Assembly (NCBI GenBank): GCA_034521975.1
Contig: JAXHLR010000004.1
Location: 1 to 64,000, forward strand
DNA from: Acidimicrobiales bacterium
Lineage (GTDB): Bacteria > Actinomycetota > Acidimicrobiia > Acidimicrobiales > SKKL01
Reading direction: 5' to 3'
Length of the DNA: 64,000 bases
This document shows, in pieces, positions 1 to 10,464 of the stretch (the stretch's first letter is position 1; every line of letters begins with the position of its first letter). The notes under the pieces are model-generated. The model made no database searches. It worked only from the letters and a program-made list of their open reading frames with translations, and had not been told where the DNA came from. The position numbers and the translations under genes were made by a program.

Positions 1-948
1 TCAGGGGTCCTCGCCCACCGCTCGGAGACGAGCGAGCTGGTCGGCGTCGAGCGACTCGACGACGCTGAGCGCCCCGAGGTTCTCCCTCAGCTGTGCGGGC
101 GTGGTGGCGCCGAACAGCAGGCTGGCCAGGTGGGGATGGGCCAGGGCGAAGGCCAACGCCAGCTGCGGCGCGGGCACACCCCACTCCCCCGCCAGCTCGT
201 CCAGCGCCCGTGCCGCGTCGGCCTCGCGAGACGGGTCCATGCGCGAGATGTCGTCGGCCCGGCCGGACTCGCCCCGGAGGTACTTGCCGCTGAGCACCCC
301 GCCGGCCAGCACGTACGACGCCACCAGACCGGTCTCTCCGGTGGCCAACAGCGCCGCCATCTGCTCGTCCTCGACCCAGTCCCTGGTGACCAGGCTGTAG
401 GGCAGCTGGGCGGCGCACGGCAACGGGAACCCCTCGGCCCGGCACACCTCGACCGCCTCGGCCAGCAGCGGGGCCCGCCAGTTGCCGATCCCCCACGCCC
501 GGGCCCGCCCCGAGGTCACCAGCTCGACCACCTGGGCCACCAGATCGGCGACGGGGAGCCCCTCGGGCGGCGGCATCGAGTAGATCAGGTCGACGTGGTC
601 CAACCCCATCCGCCCCAGCGAGGCGTCCAGCTCGGCGACCGCGTCCTGGTCGGGCCAGAACTGCCACCACAGCTTGTTGGCCACCACGACCTCGTCGCGC
701 CGCCAGCCGGTGGCACGGAACAGCTCGCCGAACACCATCTCGGAGTAGCCGGTGGGGATCGGTGCGGTTCCCACCTCGTCGTCGTAGCGGGCGTCGTCGA
801 GGAAGGTGATGCCCACGTCGCGGGCGGCGCGCATGACCGCCAGGGCCTGTTCGCGTGGGATGCGCTCGAAGCTTCGCCACGAGCCCAACGAGAAGAGCGA
901 CACCTCGAGTCCGGAGGCGCCCAGGGCCCGGTGAGGGAGATCGCTCAT
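1..948 (-). CDS. Aldo/keto reductase family protein
   Basis: A complete 315-residue protein with the length and pattern of an aldo/keto reductase, a soluble NADPH-dependent TIM-barrel oxidoreductase. Visible marks are the N-terminal LGASGLEVS strand, a catalytic-type Asp/Tyr pair in FLDDARYDDE (about residues 50-58), a Lys in VANKLWW (about 92), and the late LLFGATTPAQLRENL cofactor segment. The position that normally carries the fourth tetrad residue, His, reads IYSMPPPEG, so the tetrad looks incomplete and activity is uncertain. The ATG at 948 is the first plausible start and the stop codon is the first three bases of the window. It lies downstream of secG on the same strand. The substrate cannot be told. 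Confidence 0.85.
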   Translation of the reverse strand: MSDLPHRALGASGLEVSLFSLGSWRSFERIPREQALAVMRAARDVGITFLDDARYDDEVGTAPIPTGYSEMVFGELFRATGWRRDEVVVANKLWWQFWPDQDAVAELDASLGRMGLDHVDLIYSMPPPEGLPVADLVAQVVELVTSGRARAWGIGNWRAPLLAEAVEVCRAEGFPLPCAAQLPYSLVTRDWVEDEQMAALLATGETGLVASYVLAGGVLSGKYLRGESGRADDISRMDPSREADAARALDELAGEWGVPAPQLALAFALAHPHLASLLFGATTPAQLRENLGALSVVESLDADQLARLRAVGEDP

Positions 949-1004
949 CTCCCCCGGTCTAGCTCACCGGCACCTCGTCTGCAGGAGGACCGCCCGGACG
1001 AAGC

Positions 1005-1235
1005 TCAGCTGAGCGTGAGGGCCAGCCCGAAGGTGCTGATCCCGAAGAGGATGGCGGCGATGAGGGTGAGCCGCGACAGGTTCTTCTCGACCACGGTCGA
1101 GCCGGCGGCGGTGGCGCCGAGGCCGCCGCCGAACATGTCGGAGAGGCCGCCGCCCTTGCCGCTGTGGAGGAGCACGAGCACCACGACACCGACCGACAAC
1201 AGCATGTGGATCCCGATGAGCAGGGCGTCGAACAC
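1005..1235 (-). CDS. secG: Preprotein translocase subunit SecG
   Basis: A 76-residue protein with two hydrophobic segments (about residues 4-22 and 53-73) joined by a Gly-rich cytoplasmic loop (SGKGGGLSDMFGGG), the signature of SecG. SecG is the small membrane subunit that assists SecYE and SecA in protein export. Length matches the family. It follows tpiA, gap and pgk on the same strand, the usual actinobacterial gap-pgk-tpiA-secG order. About 140 bases separate it from the tpiA stop, so it may be read as the distal gene of that operon. Confidence 0.93.
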   Translation of the reverse strand: MFDALLIGIHMLLSVGVVVLVLLHSGKGGGLSDMFGGGLGATAAGSTVVEKNLSRLTLIAAILFGISTFGLALTLS

Positions 1236-1378
1236 GAAAAGACTCCAGAGTTGGTCGGACCGGCCACCGATCGGCTCGGTCGGCCTCCGGTGGGCTGCAC
1301 GATCCTAGCAGGACCCGGCCCGGGCTCCCCACCGCGGGGCCACGCCTGTCCGGGGTACCGGTGTTGGGTGCAGGTGGC

Positions 1379-2164
1379 TCAGTCGCCGCCCAGGCGGTAC
1401 TGGACGATGCGGGCGAAGTCGTCGGCGTCGAGGCTGGCCCCGCCGACCAGGGCGCCGTCGATGTCGGGCTGGGCCATCAGCTCGGGGGCGTTGCCGGGCT
1501 TGACCGATCCGCCGTACTGCACCCGCAGCGCCGCCGCCGCCTCGGCACCGAACGCGTCGGCGACGGTGGAGCGCACGAGCGAACAGGTGCTCTGGGCGTC
1601 GTCGGCGGTGGCGGTGTGGCCGGTGCCGATGGCCCAGATCGGCTCGTAGGCGATGACCATCGCCCCCACCTGCTCGCGCTTCACCCCCGCCAGCCCGGCC
1701 TTGACCTGGCCCGACACCTTCGACTCGGTCTCGCCCGCCTCGCGCTCGTCGAGGGTCTCGCCCACGCACATGATCGGGGTCATGCCCGCCTTGATGACCG
1801 CCTTGACCTTCTTGTTGACCGTCTCGTCGGTCTCGCCGAACAGCTCCCGCCGTTCGGAGTGACCGACGATGACGTAGGTGATGTCGAGCTTGGCCAGCAT
1901 CGGCGGCGACACCTCGCCGGTGAAGGCGCCCTTGTCCTCCCAGTGGCAGTGCTGGGCACCGAGCTCGACGGGGATCTTCTCGGACTGCAGCAGCGTCTGG
2001 ATCGACCGGAGGTCGGTGAAGGGCGGGTGCACCGTCACGTCGACCTCCTCGTGGTCCTCCTTGGTGAGGCGGTACGACAGCTTCTGCACCGACTGGATCG
2101 CCTCGAAGTGGTTGTGGTGCATCTTCCAGTTGCCGCTGATCAGCGGGCGGCGGGCATCAGGCAT
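1379..2164 (-). CDS. tpiA: Triose-phosphate isomerase
   Basis: Triose-phosphate isomerase, interconverting dihydroxyacetone phosphate and glyceraldehyde 3-phosphate. The 261-residue length is typical. The N-terminal SGNWKMH holds the substrate-binding Lys. The catalytic His lies in YVIVGHSERR and the catalytic Glu in AYEPIWAIGTG. The phosphate loop is near the end, at YGGSVKPGN and LVGGASL. I chose the ATG at 2164 because it gives the canonical N-terminus, has a GAGGAG-type ribosome site just upstream, and overlaps the pgk stop by eight bases. An in-frame extension upstream reads through pgk and is not real. Confidence 0.96.
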   Translation of the reverse strand: MPDARRPLISGNWKMHHNHFEAIQSVQKLSYRLTKEDHEEVDVTVHPPFTDLRSIQTLLQSEKIPVELGAQHCHWEDKGAFTGEVSPPMLAKLDITYVIVGHSERRELFGETDETVNKKVKAVIKAGMTPIMCVGETLDEREAGETESKVSGQVKAGLAGVKREQVGAMVIAYEPIWAIGTGHTATADDAQSTCSLVRSTVADAFGAEAAAALRVQYGGSVKPGNAPELMAQPDIDGALVGGASLDADDFARIVQYRLGGD

Positions 2165-3278
2165 CGGTGTCTCCTCGCAGGGCGGCCAGTCCGGGCAGGT
2201 CCCCCCGTTCGAGCAGTTCGAGCGATGCGCCCCCGCCGGTGGAGATGTGGTCGATGTCGTCGGCGAGGCCGAACTCGGCGACCGCGGCGGCCGAGTCGCC
2301 ACCACCGACGACGGTGAAGCCGCGGCAGTCGGCCACGGCCTGGGCCACGGTGCGGGTCCCGGCCGCGAAGCGGGGGTCCTCGAACACACCCATGGGGCCG
2401 TTCCAGAACACGGTGCGGGCCTCGGCGATGACGTCGGTGAACTCGGCCGCGGTGCCGGGACCGATGTCGAGGCCCTTCCACCCGTCGGCCAGGTTGGTTC
2501 CCGCCTGGCGCACCTCTCCCCCGGCGTCGGGATCGCCGATGGTGCCGTCGGGGCCCATGGCGGTGATGTCGGAGGGAAGCTGGATCTTGCCCGATTCGAG
2601 CAGGCGAGCGCAGGTGTCGACCTGGTCGGCTTCGAGCAGCGACGAGCCGACCGAACGCCCCTTGGCGGCGAGGAAGGTGAAGCACATGCCGCCGCCGATG
2701 AGCAGGGTGTCGACCACGTCCATCAACGCCTCGATGACGCCCAGCTTGTCGCTGACCTTGGACCCGCCGAGCACGGCGACAAAGGGTCGGTTCGGCCGGT
2801 CGCGCAACCCGAGCAGCACCTCGACCTCGGTGGCCAGCAGGCGTCCGGCGGCGCTGGGCAGGTGCTGGGGCGGCCCGACGATCGACGCGTGGCTGCGGTG
2901 CGACGCCCCGAACGCGTCGTTCACGTAGAGGTCCTGGCCCTGGATCAGGCGCTGCACGAAGGCGGCGTCGTTGGCGGTCTCGCCGGGGTCGAAGCGCAGG
3001 TTCTCCATCAGCTCGACCCCCGGTGCCAGCTCGGCCAGGCGGGCCCGCACCGGGTCCATCGTGTACTTGGGATCGGGTTCGCCCTTGGGACGACCGAGGT
3101 GGCTGCAGGCGGTGACCGTCGCTCCGCGCTCCTGGAGCCACCCGATCGTCGGCAGCGCGGAGCGGATCCGCAGGTCGTCGGTGATCTCGCCGTTGCGCAA
3201 CGGCACGTTGAAGTCGGCGCGCAGCAGGACCCGCCGCCCGTCGAGATCGCCGAGGTCTTCGAGTTGGGGAACCGACAC
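2157..3278 (-). CDS. pgk: Phosphoglycerate kinase
   Basis: Phosphoglycerate kinase, transferring phosphate from 1,3-bisphosphoglycerate to ADP in glycolysis. At 373 residues it is slightly shorter than the usual 390-400. Visible are the N-terminal RADFNVPLRNGEI substrate region, the AVLGGSKVSDKLGV nucleotide-side motif, FWNGPMGVFE, and the C-terminal STGGGASLELL loop. It sits between gap (seven bases upstream) and tpiA (eight-base overlap), so the three glycolytic genes form one transcription unit. Confidence 0.96.
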   Translation of the reverse strand: MSVPQLEDLGDLDGRRVLLRADFNVPLRNGEITDDLRIRSALPTIGWLQERGATVTACSHLGRPKGEPDPKYTMDPVRARLAELAPGVELMENLRFDPGETANDAAFVQRLIQGQDLYVNDAFGASHRSHASIVGPPQHLPSAAGRLLATEVEVLLGLRDRPNRPFVAVLGGSKVSDKLGVIEALMDVVDTLLIGGGMCFTFLAAKGRSVGSSLLEADQVDTCARLLESGKIQLPSDITAMGPDGTIGDPDAGGEVRQAGTNLADGWKGLDIGPGTAAEFTDVIAEARTVFWNGPMGVFEDPRFAAGTRTVAQAVADCRGFTVVGGGDSAAAVAEFGLADDIDHISTGGGASLELLERGDLPGLAALRGDTDA

Positions 3279-3285
3279 GGCGCGA

Positions 3286-4299
<1,014 letters not shown>

Positions 4300-4386
4300 G
4301 TGGTCTGTCCTCCTTGGGGGGTCATGTGGGTCTCCATCCGATCACGTCCGGCGAGGCGGTGCCAATGGCAGGGCGAGGCCGGCCCC

Positions 4387-5259
4387 TCAGCGGTCGATGT
4401 CGCGGTGGGTGACCGAGGCGTTGAGCCCGTGGGCGCTCATGCGCTCGGCCAGCTCCTCGGCCAGCACCACCGAACGGTGCCGCCCACCGGTGCAGCCCAG
4501 CGCCACGGTGAGGTAGGACTTGCCTTCGCGCAAGAAGGCGGGCACCACGACCTCGAGCACCGAGTCGAACCCGTCGAGGAACGAGGCGGCCTCGTCCTGG
4601 CCGAGCACGAAGTCGCGGACCGCGGGGTCGAGCCCGGTGTGGGCCTGCAGCTCGGGAACCCAGTGGGGGTTGGGCAGGAACCGGCAGTCGAACACGATGT
4701 CGACGTCGAGGGGCAGCCCGTGCTTGTAGCCGAAGGAGATGACGCTGGTGCGCAGCTGCGAGGCGGGATCGGACTCGTCGCCGAAGAGGGTGATCATCCG
4801 CTCGCGGAGCTGGTGGACGTTGAGGTCGCTGGTGTCGACCACGACGTCGGCCTCGGCCTTGACCGGGTCGAGCAGCACCCGCTCGCGGTCGATGGCGTCG
4901 ACGATCGTCTGCTCGTCGCTGAGGGGGTGGCGGCGCCGGGTGCTCTCGTAGCGCTGGACCAGCACGCTGGTGGACGCCTCGAGGAACAGGATCCGCACCG
5001 GGGTGTCGCCGGCACGGACCTGGCGCAGCGCGGGCAGCACGTCCTCGAAGCCGGGGCCGGTGCCGACCACCAGCACGACCTGGGAGAACTCCGAGCGGGG
5101 GGCCGAGGCCAGCTCGGCGACCTTGGGGATGAGCTGGGGCGGCAGGTTGTCGATCACGAACCACCCCAGGTCCTCGAGGTGGTCGGCGGCGAGGGACCGG
5201 CCCGCGCCGGACAGCCCGGTGATGACGATGAACTCGCTGGTCGGTGTCCCCTCGCTCAC
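4387..5259 (-). CDS. rapZ: RNase adapter / nucleotide-binding protein RapZ (YvcJ family)
   Basis: RapZ/YvcJ family P-loop protein of about 290 residues, which binds nucleotides and, in characterised relatives, signals cell-wall precursor status through small RNAs. The Walker A is GLSGAGRS at residues 15-22, with Arg in place of the usual Lys, a variant I believe is common in actinobacterial members. The C-terminal domain carries SFGYKHGLP, DCRFLPNPHW and GCTGGRHRSV, all diagnostic. I chose GTG 5259 because it matches family length. GTG at 5268 and 5292 are also possible. It is followed directly by gap rather than by yvcK and whiA. Confidence 0.92.
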   Translation of the reverse strand: MSEGTPTSEFIVITGLSGAGRSLAADHLEDLGWFVIDNLPPQLIPKVAELASAPRSEFSQVVLVVGTGPGFEDVLPALRQVRAGDTPVRILFLEASTSVLVQRYESTRRRHPLSDEQTIVDAIDRERVLLDPVKAEADVVVDTSDLNVHQLRERMITLFGDESDPASQLRTSVISFGYKHGLPLDVDIVFDCRFLPNPHWVPELQAHTGLDPAVRDFVLGQDEAASFLDGFDSVLEVVVPAFLREGKSYLTVALGCTGGRHRSVVLAEELAERMSAHGLNASVTHRDIDR

Positions 5260-5295
5260 GGTCGCCACACCACCGCAGCGTAGTGGTGCCACCCC

Positions 5296-6036
5296 TCAGC
5301 GCGGCACCTTGGCGGTGACCAGCACCAGCAGGCGCGGGATCGTCGCCGCCGCCTCGTACTCGGCCGCCTGGGCGAGGAATCCCGGGGGCGGTGCCGGTTC
5401 CACCATGTTGGTGATGACCAGGCCGTTGTCGGCCAGCGCGTTGACATAGCGGCTGAGGGGCCGGTGGATGAAGGGGATGAACACGCCCTTTTCGACCTCT
5501 TCGATCGTGGCGTCCTCGACCAGGTACGGGCCGATCCGCCAGTACTGCTCGGGCGGGTCGAGGATCTGGTCGTCGATCCAGCCGCTGTCGGGTGTCTGCA
5601 ACAGGGGATGGTTGAGAAAGAACAGGAACCGGCCGCCGGGGCGCAGCACGCGGGCGACCTCGGCGATGGCCTCGTCGACCGATTCGATGTGCTCGAACAC
5701 CAAACAGGCCACCGCGGTGTCGAAGCTGGCGTCGGGGAACGGCAACCGGTCGGCCCCCGCCCGGGCGTAGGTCGCTCCCCCGCCGCGCTCGGCCGCCACC
5801 GTCACCTGGGCCCAGGTCGGGTCGATGCCCACCGCGGTGCGGGCGCCGACCCGAAGCGCCAGGCGGGCCACCTGGCCCTCGCCGCAGCCGACGTCGAGCA
5901 CGTCGCCCGCGCCGTCGAGCAGCTCGGCGGCGAGCGGCAGGATCTGTTCGGTGTACTCCGGGTCGGCCCCCTCGGAGAACCCGTCCTGCCACCAGCCGGC
6001 ATGGGCCTCCCAGAGACCGCCGCCCGGGTCAGTCAC
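5296..6036 (-). CDS. Class I SAM-dependent methyltransferase
   Basis: A 246-residue Rossmann-type methyltransferase. Motif I is VLDVGCGEGQVARLA. The acidic ribose-binding position follows in VGIDPTW, post-I reads LPFPDASFDTAVACLVFEHI, and the RVLRPGGRFLFFLNHP strand is typical of the Methyltransf_11 fold. The GTG start at 6036 is fixed by an eight-base overlap with the stop of the upstream thioesterase gene, implying translational coupling. Substrate unknown. The pairing with an acyl-CoA thioesterase-like gene is the only contextual clue. Confidence 0.85.
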   Translation of the reverse strand: MTDPGGGLWEAHAGWWQDGFSEGADPEYTEQILPLAAELLDGAGDVLDVGCGEGQVARLALRVGARTAVGIDPTWAQVTVAAERGGGATYARAGADRLPFPDASFDTAVACLVFEHIESVDEAIAEVARVLRPGGRFLFFLNHPLLQTPDSGWIDDQILDPPEQYWRIGPYLVEDATIEEVEKGVFIPFIHRPLSRYVNALADNGLVITNMVEPAPPPGFLAQAAEYEAAATIPRLLVLVTAKVPR

Positions 6037-6820
6037 GGACCCGCACGATGGTCGACTGGCTGGCGGTGGCCATGAGCCTGCCGTCCTCGGACCACTGGTG
6101 CACCAGGCCGTGGGCGAAGCCGTTGGCCATGGCGTGAACCCGGATGTCGAGCAGCACCCACTCGGTGGGGACCGGCGACACGATGCGGATCGTGTTGTCG
6201 AGGCTGTTGCCGCCCGCGTCGCGACCGAGCGCGGCACCGATGCCGCCGGGGACGAAGTCGCCGAGGACCGCGAGGGCGACCGCTTCCATGTCGATCCCCT
6301 CGGGCACCCGTACCCAGATGGCGCTGCGCCCGTCCACGGTGGGATCGGCATCACCGTCGACGGGGACGGCGATCCGCTCCTCGAACCGGGTGTGGATCCA
6401 GTCGCCCTCGAGGTGGCGCCACCTGGGCCGGGGCGGGCACTCGTCGGGCGGTTTGACCTCGGGCCGCTGGGCCCACTCGCCGCCGATCTCCACGGGCCGC
6501 GCACCGAGCGCGGCGTTGACGGTGAGGATCTCGGTGTCGCCGACGTGGGCGACCGCCCGGGCCTGGCTCACCTGCTTGCCCGACACCGCCACCCGCACGT
6601 CGATGTCGAGGATCGACGGCGGCCGGGCGTAGGAGAGGTACTGGGCGGCCGCCCAGACCACCGGGCGGCCGGTGGTGCCCTCCAACGCGGAGATGGCGGC
6701 GCCGAGGCCGCACCCCCCGAAGAGAAAGCCGCCGCCGGTGCTGATGCCGGGGGTGATCGGCAGGATCCAGCGGTTGGGGTTGTGGGTGGGTTCGAGTCCG
6801 AGCCAGGTGCGAGCGTCCAT
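6029..6820 (-). CDS. Acyl-CoA thioesterase-like hotdog-fold protein
   Basis: A 263-residue protein resembling double-hotdog acyl-CoA thioesterases of the TesB type. The N-terminal half has GGFLFGGCGLGAA followed by AAQYLSYARPP and strands ending in EILTVNAALG. The second half repeats the pattern with LDNTIRIVSPVP and GLVHQWSEDG. Such enzymes hydrolyse acyl-CoA to free acid and CoA. The methyltransferase gene overlaps its stop, and uvrC lies just upstream (12 bases), so it is probably co-transcribed from the uvrC side. Specificity cannot be predicted. Confidence 0.75.
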   Translation of the reverse strand: MDARTWLGLEPTHNPNRWILPITPGISTGGGFLFGGCGLGAAISALEGTTGRPVVWAAAQYLSYARPPSILDIDVRVAVSGKQVSQARAVAHVGDTEILTVNAALGARPVEIGGEWAQRPEVKPPDECPPRPRWRHLEGDWIHTRFEERIAVPVDGDADPTVDGRSAIWVRVPEGIDMEAVALAVLGDFVPGGIGAALGRDAGGNSLDNTIRIVSPVPTEWVLLDIRVHAMANGFAHGLVHQWSEDGRLMATASQSTIVRVRD

Positions 6821-6832
6821 CGCTGGGGAATG

Positions 6833-8722
6833 CTACGGCGCGTTTCGCGGCGACCGGTCCGGGCGGGCGTGGACCTTGTCGTGCACGGCCTCGGCCACCG
6901 CGTCGGGCAGCCACGACAGTGCCTTGAGGTCGTCGAGCGAGGCCCGCTTCACCGCGTTGACCCCACCCATCTCCTTGACGAGTCGCTTCTTGCGGGTCGG
7001 TCCCAACCCGGCGATGTCGTCGAGGGCCGAACGGGTCATCCGCTTGTTGCGAAGCTGGCGGTGGTAGCTGATGGCGAAGCGGTGGCTCTCGTCGCGCAGC
7101 CGTTGGAGCAGGTACAGGGCTTCGGACTGGCGCGGGAGCCGGACCGGGTCGGGCTGACCCGGCAGGTACACCTCCTCGAACTGCTTGGCCAGCGACGCCA
7201 CCGGGATCTCGTCGTCGAGCCCGAGGTCCTGGAGGACCCGCTGGGCCACGCCGAGCTGGCCCTTGCCGCCGTCGACGACCAACAGGTTGGGCGGGTACCG
7301 GAACTTGCCGTCGCGCTCGGCCACCGGTGTCTCGCGCTCTTCGAGGTAGCTGCGGAAGCGCCGGGTGAGCACCTCTTCCATGGCGGCGTAGTCGTCGTTG
7401 CCGGGGACGTCGCGGATCTTGAACCGGCGGTACTCGCTCTTCTTGGGCAGGCCGTCCTCGACCACCACCATCGAGCCGACGTAGTCCGAGCCCTGGATGT
7501 GGCTCATGTCGTAGCACTCGATGCGCAGCGGCGGATCGGGGAGGCCGAGCTGTTCCTGCAGCTCGTTGAGGGCCTGGGCCCGGGTGTTGTGGTCCGACGC
7601 CCGCCGCAGGCGGTGGCGGGTGAACGCCTCGCCCGCGTTGCGGGTGACGGTGTCGAGCAGGGTCCGCTTGTCGCCCCGCTGCGGCACCCGGATGGCGACC
7701 TTGGAGCCCCGCACCTCGGTGAGCCAGCGCTGGTAGAGGTCGTCGTCCTCGGAGGCGGTCGGCACCAGCACCATCTTGGGGAACCCGAGCGGCGGGTAGT
7801 CGTAGTACAGGCCTTCGAGCACGTTGCCCACCAGCTCGGCCGAGCTCAGGTCCTCGACCTTGTCGACGACGAACCCCTTGCGGCCGACGACGCGGCCACG
7901 GCGGACGAAGAACACCTGCACCGAGGCCTCGAGCTCGTCGTCGGCGATGCCGATGACGTCGAGGTCCTCGGACCGGTCGGCCACCATCTGCTGCTTCTCG
8001 ATCGCCTTGGTGACGCTGGTGAGCCGGTCGCGCAGGCGGGCGGCGGTCTCGAACTCGAGGTTGTCGGCGGCGTCGCGCATGCGGGCCTCGAGGTCGGCGA
8101 CGACCTCGTCGGTGTCGCCGTCGAGGAAGTCGCACAGCTCGGCGACCAGCCGGTCGTAGTCGGCGTGGTCGATCGCCCCGACGCAGGGAGCCGAGCACTT
8201 CTCGATGTGGCCCAGCAGGCACGGCCGGCCGAGGCGTTCGTGGTGGCGGTACTTGTTGTCCGAACAGGTGCGGATCGGGAAGGTGCGCAGCAACAGGTCG
8301 AGGGTCTCGCGGATGGCATAGGCGTGGCCGTAGGGACCGAAGTAGCGCACGCCCTTGCGCTTGGCACCCCGCATGACCATGGCGCGTGGCCAGTCGTCGT
8401 CGAGGGTGACCGCCAGGAAGGGGTAGCTCTTGTCGTCGACGAGGCGGACGTTGAAGCGGGGCCGGTGCTCCTTGATGAGGTTGTACTCGAGCATCAGCGC
8501 TTCGACGTCGTTGCGGACCTGGATCCAGTCGACGGTCTCGGCGGTGGCCACCATCTGCGCGGTTCGCACCGGCAGCGAGGCCGGGTTCACGAAGTAGTTC
8601 GACAGCCTCGAACGCAGCGACTTGGCCTTGCCGACATAGATGACCCGGCCCTGGGCATCCTTGAACTGGTAGGAGCCCGGGGCGTCGGGAATGGTGCCGG
8701 CAGGCGGACGTTCGACCACCAT
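6833..8722 (-). CDS. uvrC: Excinuclease ABC subunit C
   Basis: UvrC, the subunit that makes both incisions in nucleotide excision repair. Domains in order are an N-terminal GIY-YIG nuclease (PDAPGSYQF through VIYVGKAKSLRSRL), a central UVR motif (DNLEFETAARLRDRL), an RNase H-like nuclease with ECYDMSHIQGSDYVGSMV and LLVVDGGKGQL, and a C-terminal helix-hairpin-helix (DIAGLGPTRKKRL). I prefer ATG 8722 (629 residues) because it begins just ahead of the GIY-YIG domain; 8764 is an in-frame alternative. The gene is intact. The sequence immediately upstream, from about 8.8 kb, becomes frameshift-ridden. Confidence 0.96.
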   Translation of the reverse strand: MVVERPPAGTIPDAPGSYQFKDAQGRVIYVGKAKSLRSRLSNYFVNPASLPVRTAQMVATAETVDWIQVRNDVEALMLEYNLIKEHRPRFNVRLVDDKSYPFLAVTLDDDWPRAMVMRGAKRKGVRYFGPYGHAYAIRETLDLLLRTFPIRTCSDNKYRHHERLGRPCLLGHIEKCSAPCVGAIDHADYDRLVAELCDFLDGDTDEVVADLEARMRDAADNLEFETAARLRDRLTSVTKAIEKQQMVADRSEDLDVIGIADDELEASVQVFFVRRGRVVGRKGFVVDKVEDLSSAELVGNVLEGLYYDYPPLGFPKMVLVPTASEDDDLYQRWLTEVRGSKVAIRVPQRGDKRTLLDTVTRNAGEAFTRHRLRRASDHNTRAQALNELQEQLGLPDPPLRIECYDMSHIQGSDYVGSMVVVEDGLPKKSEYRRFKIRDVPGNDDYAAMEEVLTRRFRSYLEERETPVAERDGKFRYPPNLLVVDGGKGQLGVAQRVLQDLGLDDEIPVASLAKQFEEVYLPGQPDPVRLPRQSEALYLLQRLRDESHRFAISYHRQLRNKRMTRSALDDIAGLGPTRKKRLVKEMGGVNAVKRASLDDLKALSWLPDAVAEAVHDKVHARPDRSPRNAP

Positions 8723-8879
8723 GTGGAGCGTAGCGAGCAGGCCGTTCGGTCCTGAGCCGAGCATCCACAGCGTGTGCGCAGGACCCTGGAATTCCGCGAG
8801 CTGTCATCCGACGGGGAGCGGTGCGCGAATCGCTCCAGACGTGACGCAACCGGTGCGATCACGCAGGTACCGAGGAGGC

Positions 8880-10460
8880 TCCCCGTGCTGGCCGGCGCGG
8901 TTGTGGACGATCGTGCTCGCCGCTGGTTGCAGCCTCGGCGACCGTCTCGCACTCGCCACGCTCGATCGCAGGACCTGACTCCGTCGAATCGTCTCGGTTC
9001 ATCACAACCAGCTGCTGGAGCTCGCTCCAAGCAGCGATTCGGCGAGCATGGCGCTGTACTACATCCTCCTCGACGCCGTGGGCAGACATCTCGATCGACC
9101 CGTTCTGGATCCGGCTGCCGTCGGCACTGTTCGCTGCGGCCGCCGTTGGACTCACGGTTGGCATTCGCCCTCCGCTTCTTCGGCCGGCGGGTTGGGCGTA
9201 TGGACCGCGGCTGCTCCATCGTGCCGGCGTGGGGGGTCATCCGCTTCGCCCAGGAGGCTCGCTCCTACTCACTGCTGATGCTGCTCGTCCGTCGCTTCCT
9301 GGTGGGTGTTCCTCGGGCTTGTGGCAGCGCGACGATCGCATCAGACGGTGGGCTCTGCTGGGGCCTCATGGGCGCAGGCCTCATCTATGCCCATCCTCTC
9401 GGTGGGCTCATGATCGCTGGGCAGGTGCGTCACCGGCATGGCTCGAACATCCCGATCCGCGGTGCTGCGCTCCGCCGCGCGTCGCCAGGGCCTGGTCACT
9501 CTGGGCGTGCTCCTCGTCCCGATGCTGGCCACCTTCGGACAGGCGACCGGGGCCGCGCCCGAATTGGATCGAGCCGCTCGGGCATCCACTCTCCTGCGCG
9601 AGATGGCGAGCGATCCTCGCAGGGCCATTCGGCAGCCCTCCAGATTGGGCTTGAGCGCTCGCGCTCGTGGCTTCGACGGTACGGGTTGCGATGCTGGCTT
9701 CCCGGCACAGCGGCGAGCCCCAGCAGTCATGGCACACTCAGATGCCTCGTCGCTGTGGCTCTGGATCACACCGGCCGGGCCCGATACTCGATCTCACTCG
9801 CGGAGCCGATGATCCGCGAGCGCTACCTCATCGGGGTGCTTCCCGCAGCAGCGATCGTCGTGGCGCTGGCCATCACGAGCATCCCCGTGGCCCACGGTCC
9901 AAGTCGCAGCCGGATCGATCGTGGTGTCTGATGCTCATCCCGGGCCACATCGTCGTGCAGCGCGATGACGGATACCCGTGGAGCTCGAGCGGTCAACCTG
10001 ATCGAGGGCGATCTGGATCCCACGGACCGATCACGGCATCCTCTTCATCGCTACCGGGTCGCGGCACCCGTTCGAGCTCGCCGCCGCCGACAGCCGAGTG
10101 CTCCAGGAGACGATTCCCATCCGCCCGATCGAACCGTGGGGCACGAACCTCCGCTACTTCGAGGAACACGGTCTGGAGACGATCGTCGAGCGCAGCCAGA
10201 TGGTCGATGTGCTCTGGCTGGTCGAACAGCGTGTCCCCCTCGGTCGCGGGCAGCCACGGCCCGCGCACTGGATGCCGCCGAGCCATTGGACGAGGTCGGC
10301 TTCGTGTGCGATCCAGGAGCTGCACCGAGCTCTCGCCGACGCGAGCTGCTCCGTGCACCGTGACGATTCGACCGCCTTGCTCCATCGGAGGCACCGTCGA
10401 GCAGCGCCGCCGCAATACCTGTGAGCGCGGCCACCAGATGAGTCCACCGGTCGATCGCAT
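8880..10460 (+). pseudogene. GT-C type membrane glycosyltransferase, copy 1 (frameshifted)
   Basis: A broken gene readable only by switching frames. Recoverable pieces in order are DPFWIRLPSALFAAAAVG (near 9.10 kb), RFFGRRVG and WGVIRFAQEARSYSLL (near 9.2 kb), AGLIYAHPLGGLM (near 9.4 kb), MIRERYLIGVLPAAAIVVALA (near 9.8 kb), and a C-terminal soluble part with IEPWGTNLRYFEE (near 10.1 kb). The same pieces in the same order occur in copy 2, so the two are paralogues. The family is the multi-helix GT-C glycosyltransferases that use lipid-linked sugars. The acidic first-loop motif seen in copy 2 is not readable here, so this copy may be more eroded. Ends are approximate. Confidence 0.6.
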
Positions 10461-10464
10461 CAGC

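Noticed and set aside
130-1308. Long plus-strand open frame of 392 codons opposite the reductase
   Set aside because: Antisense shadow in GC-rich DNA; His/Gly/Arg-rich with no family pattern and covering secG and the reductase.
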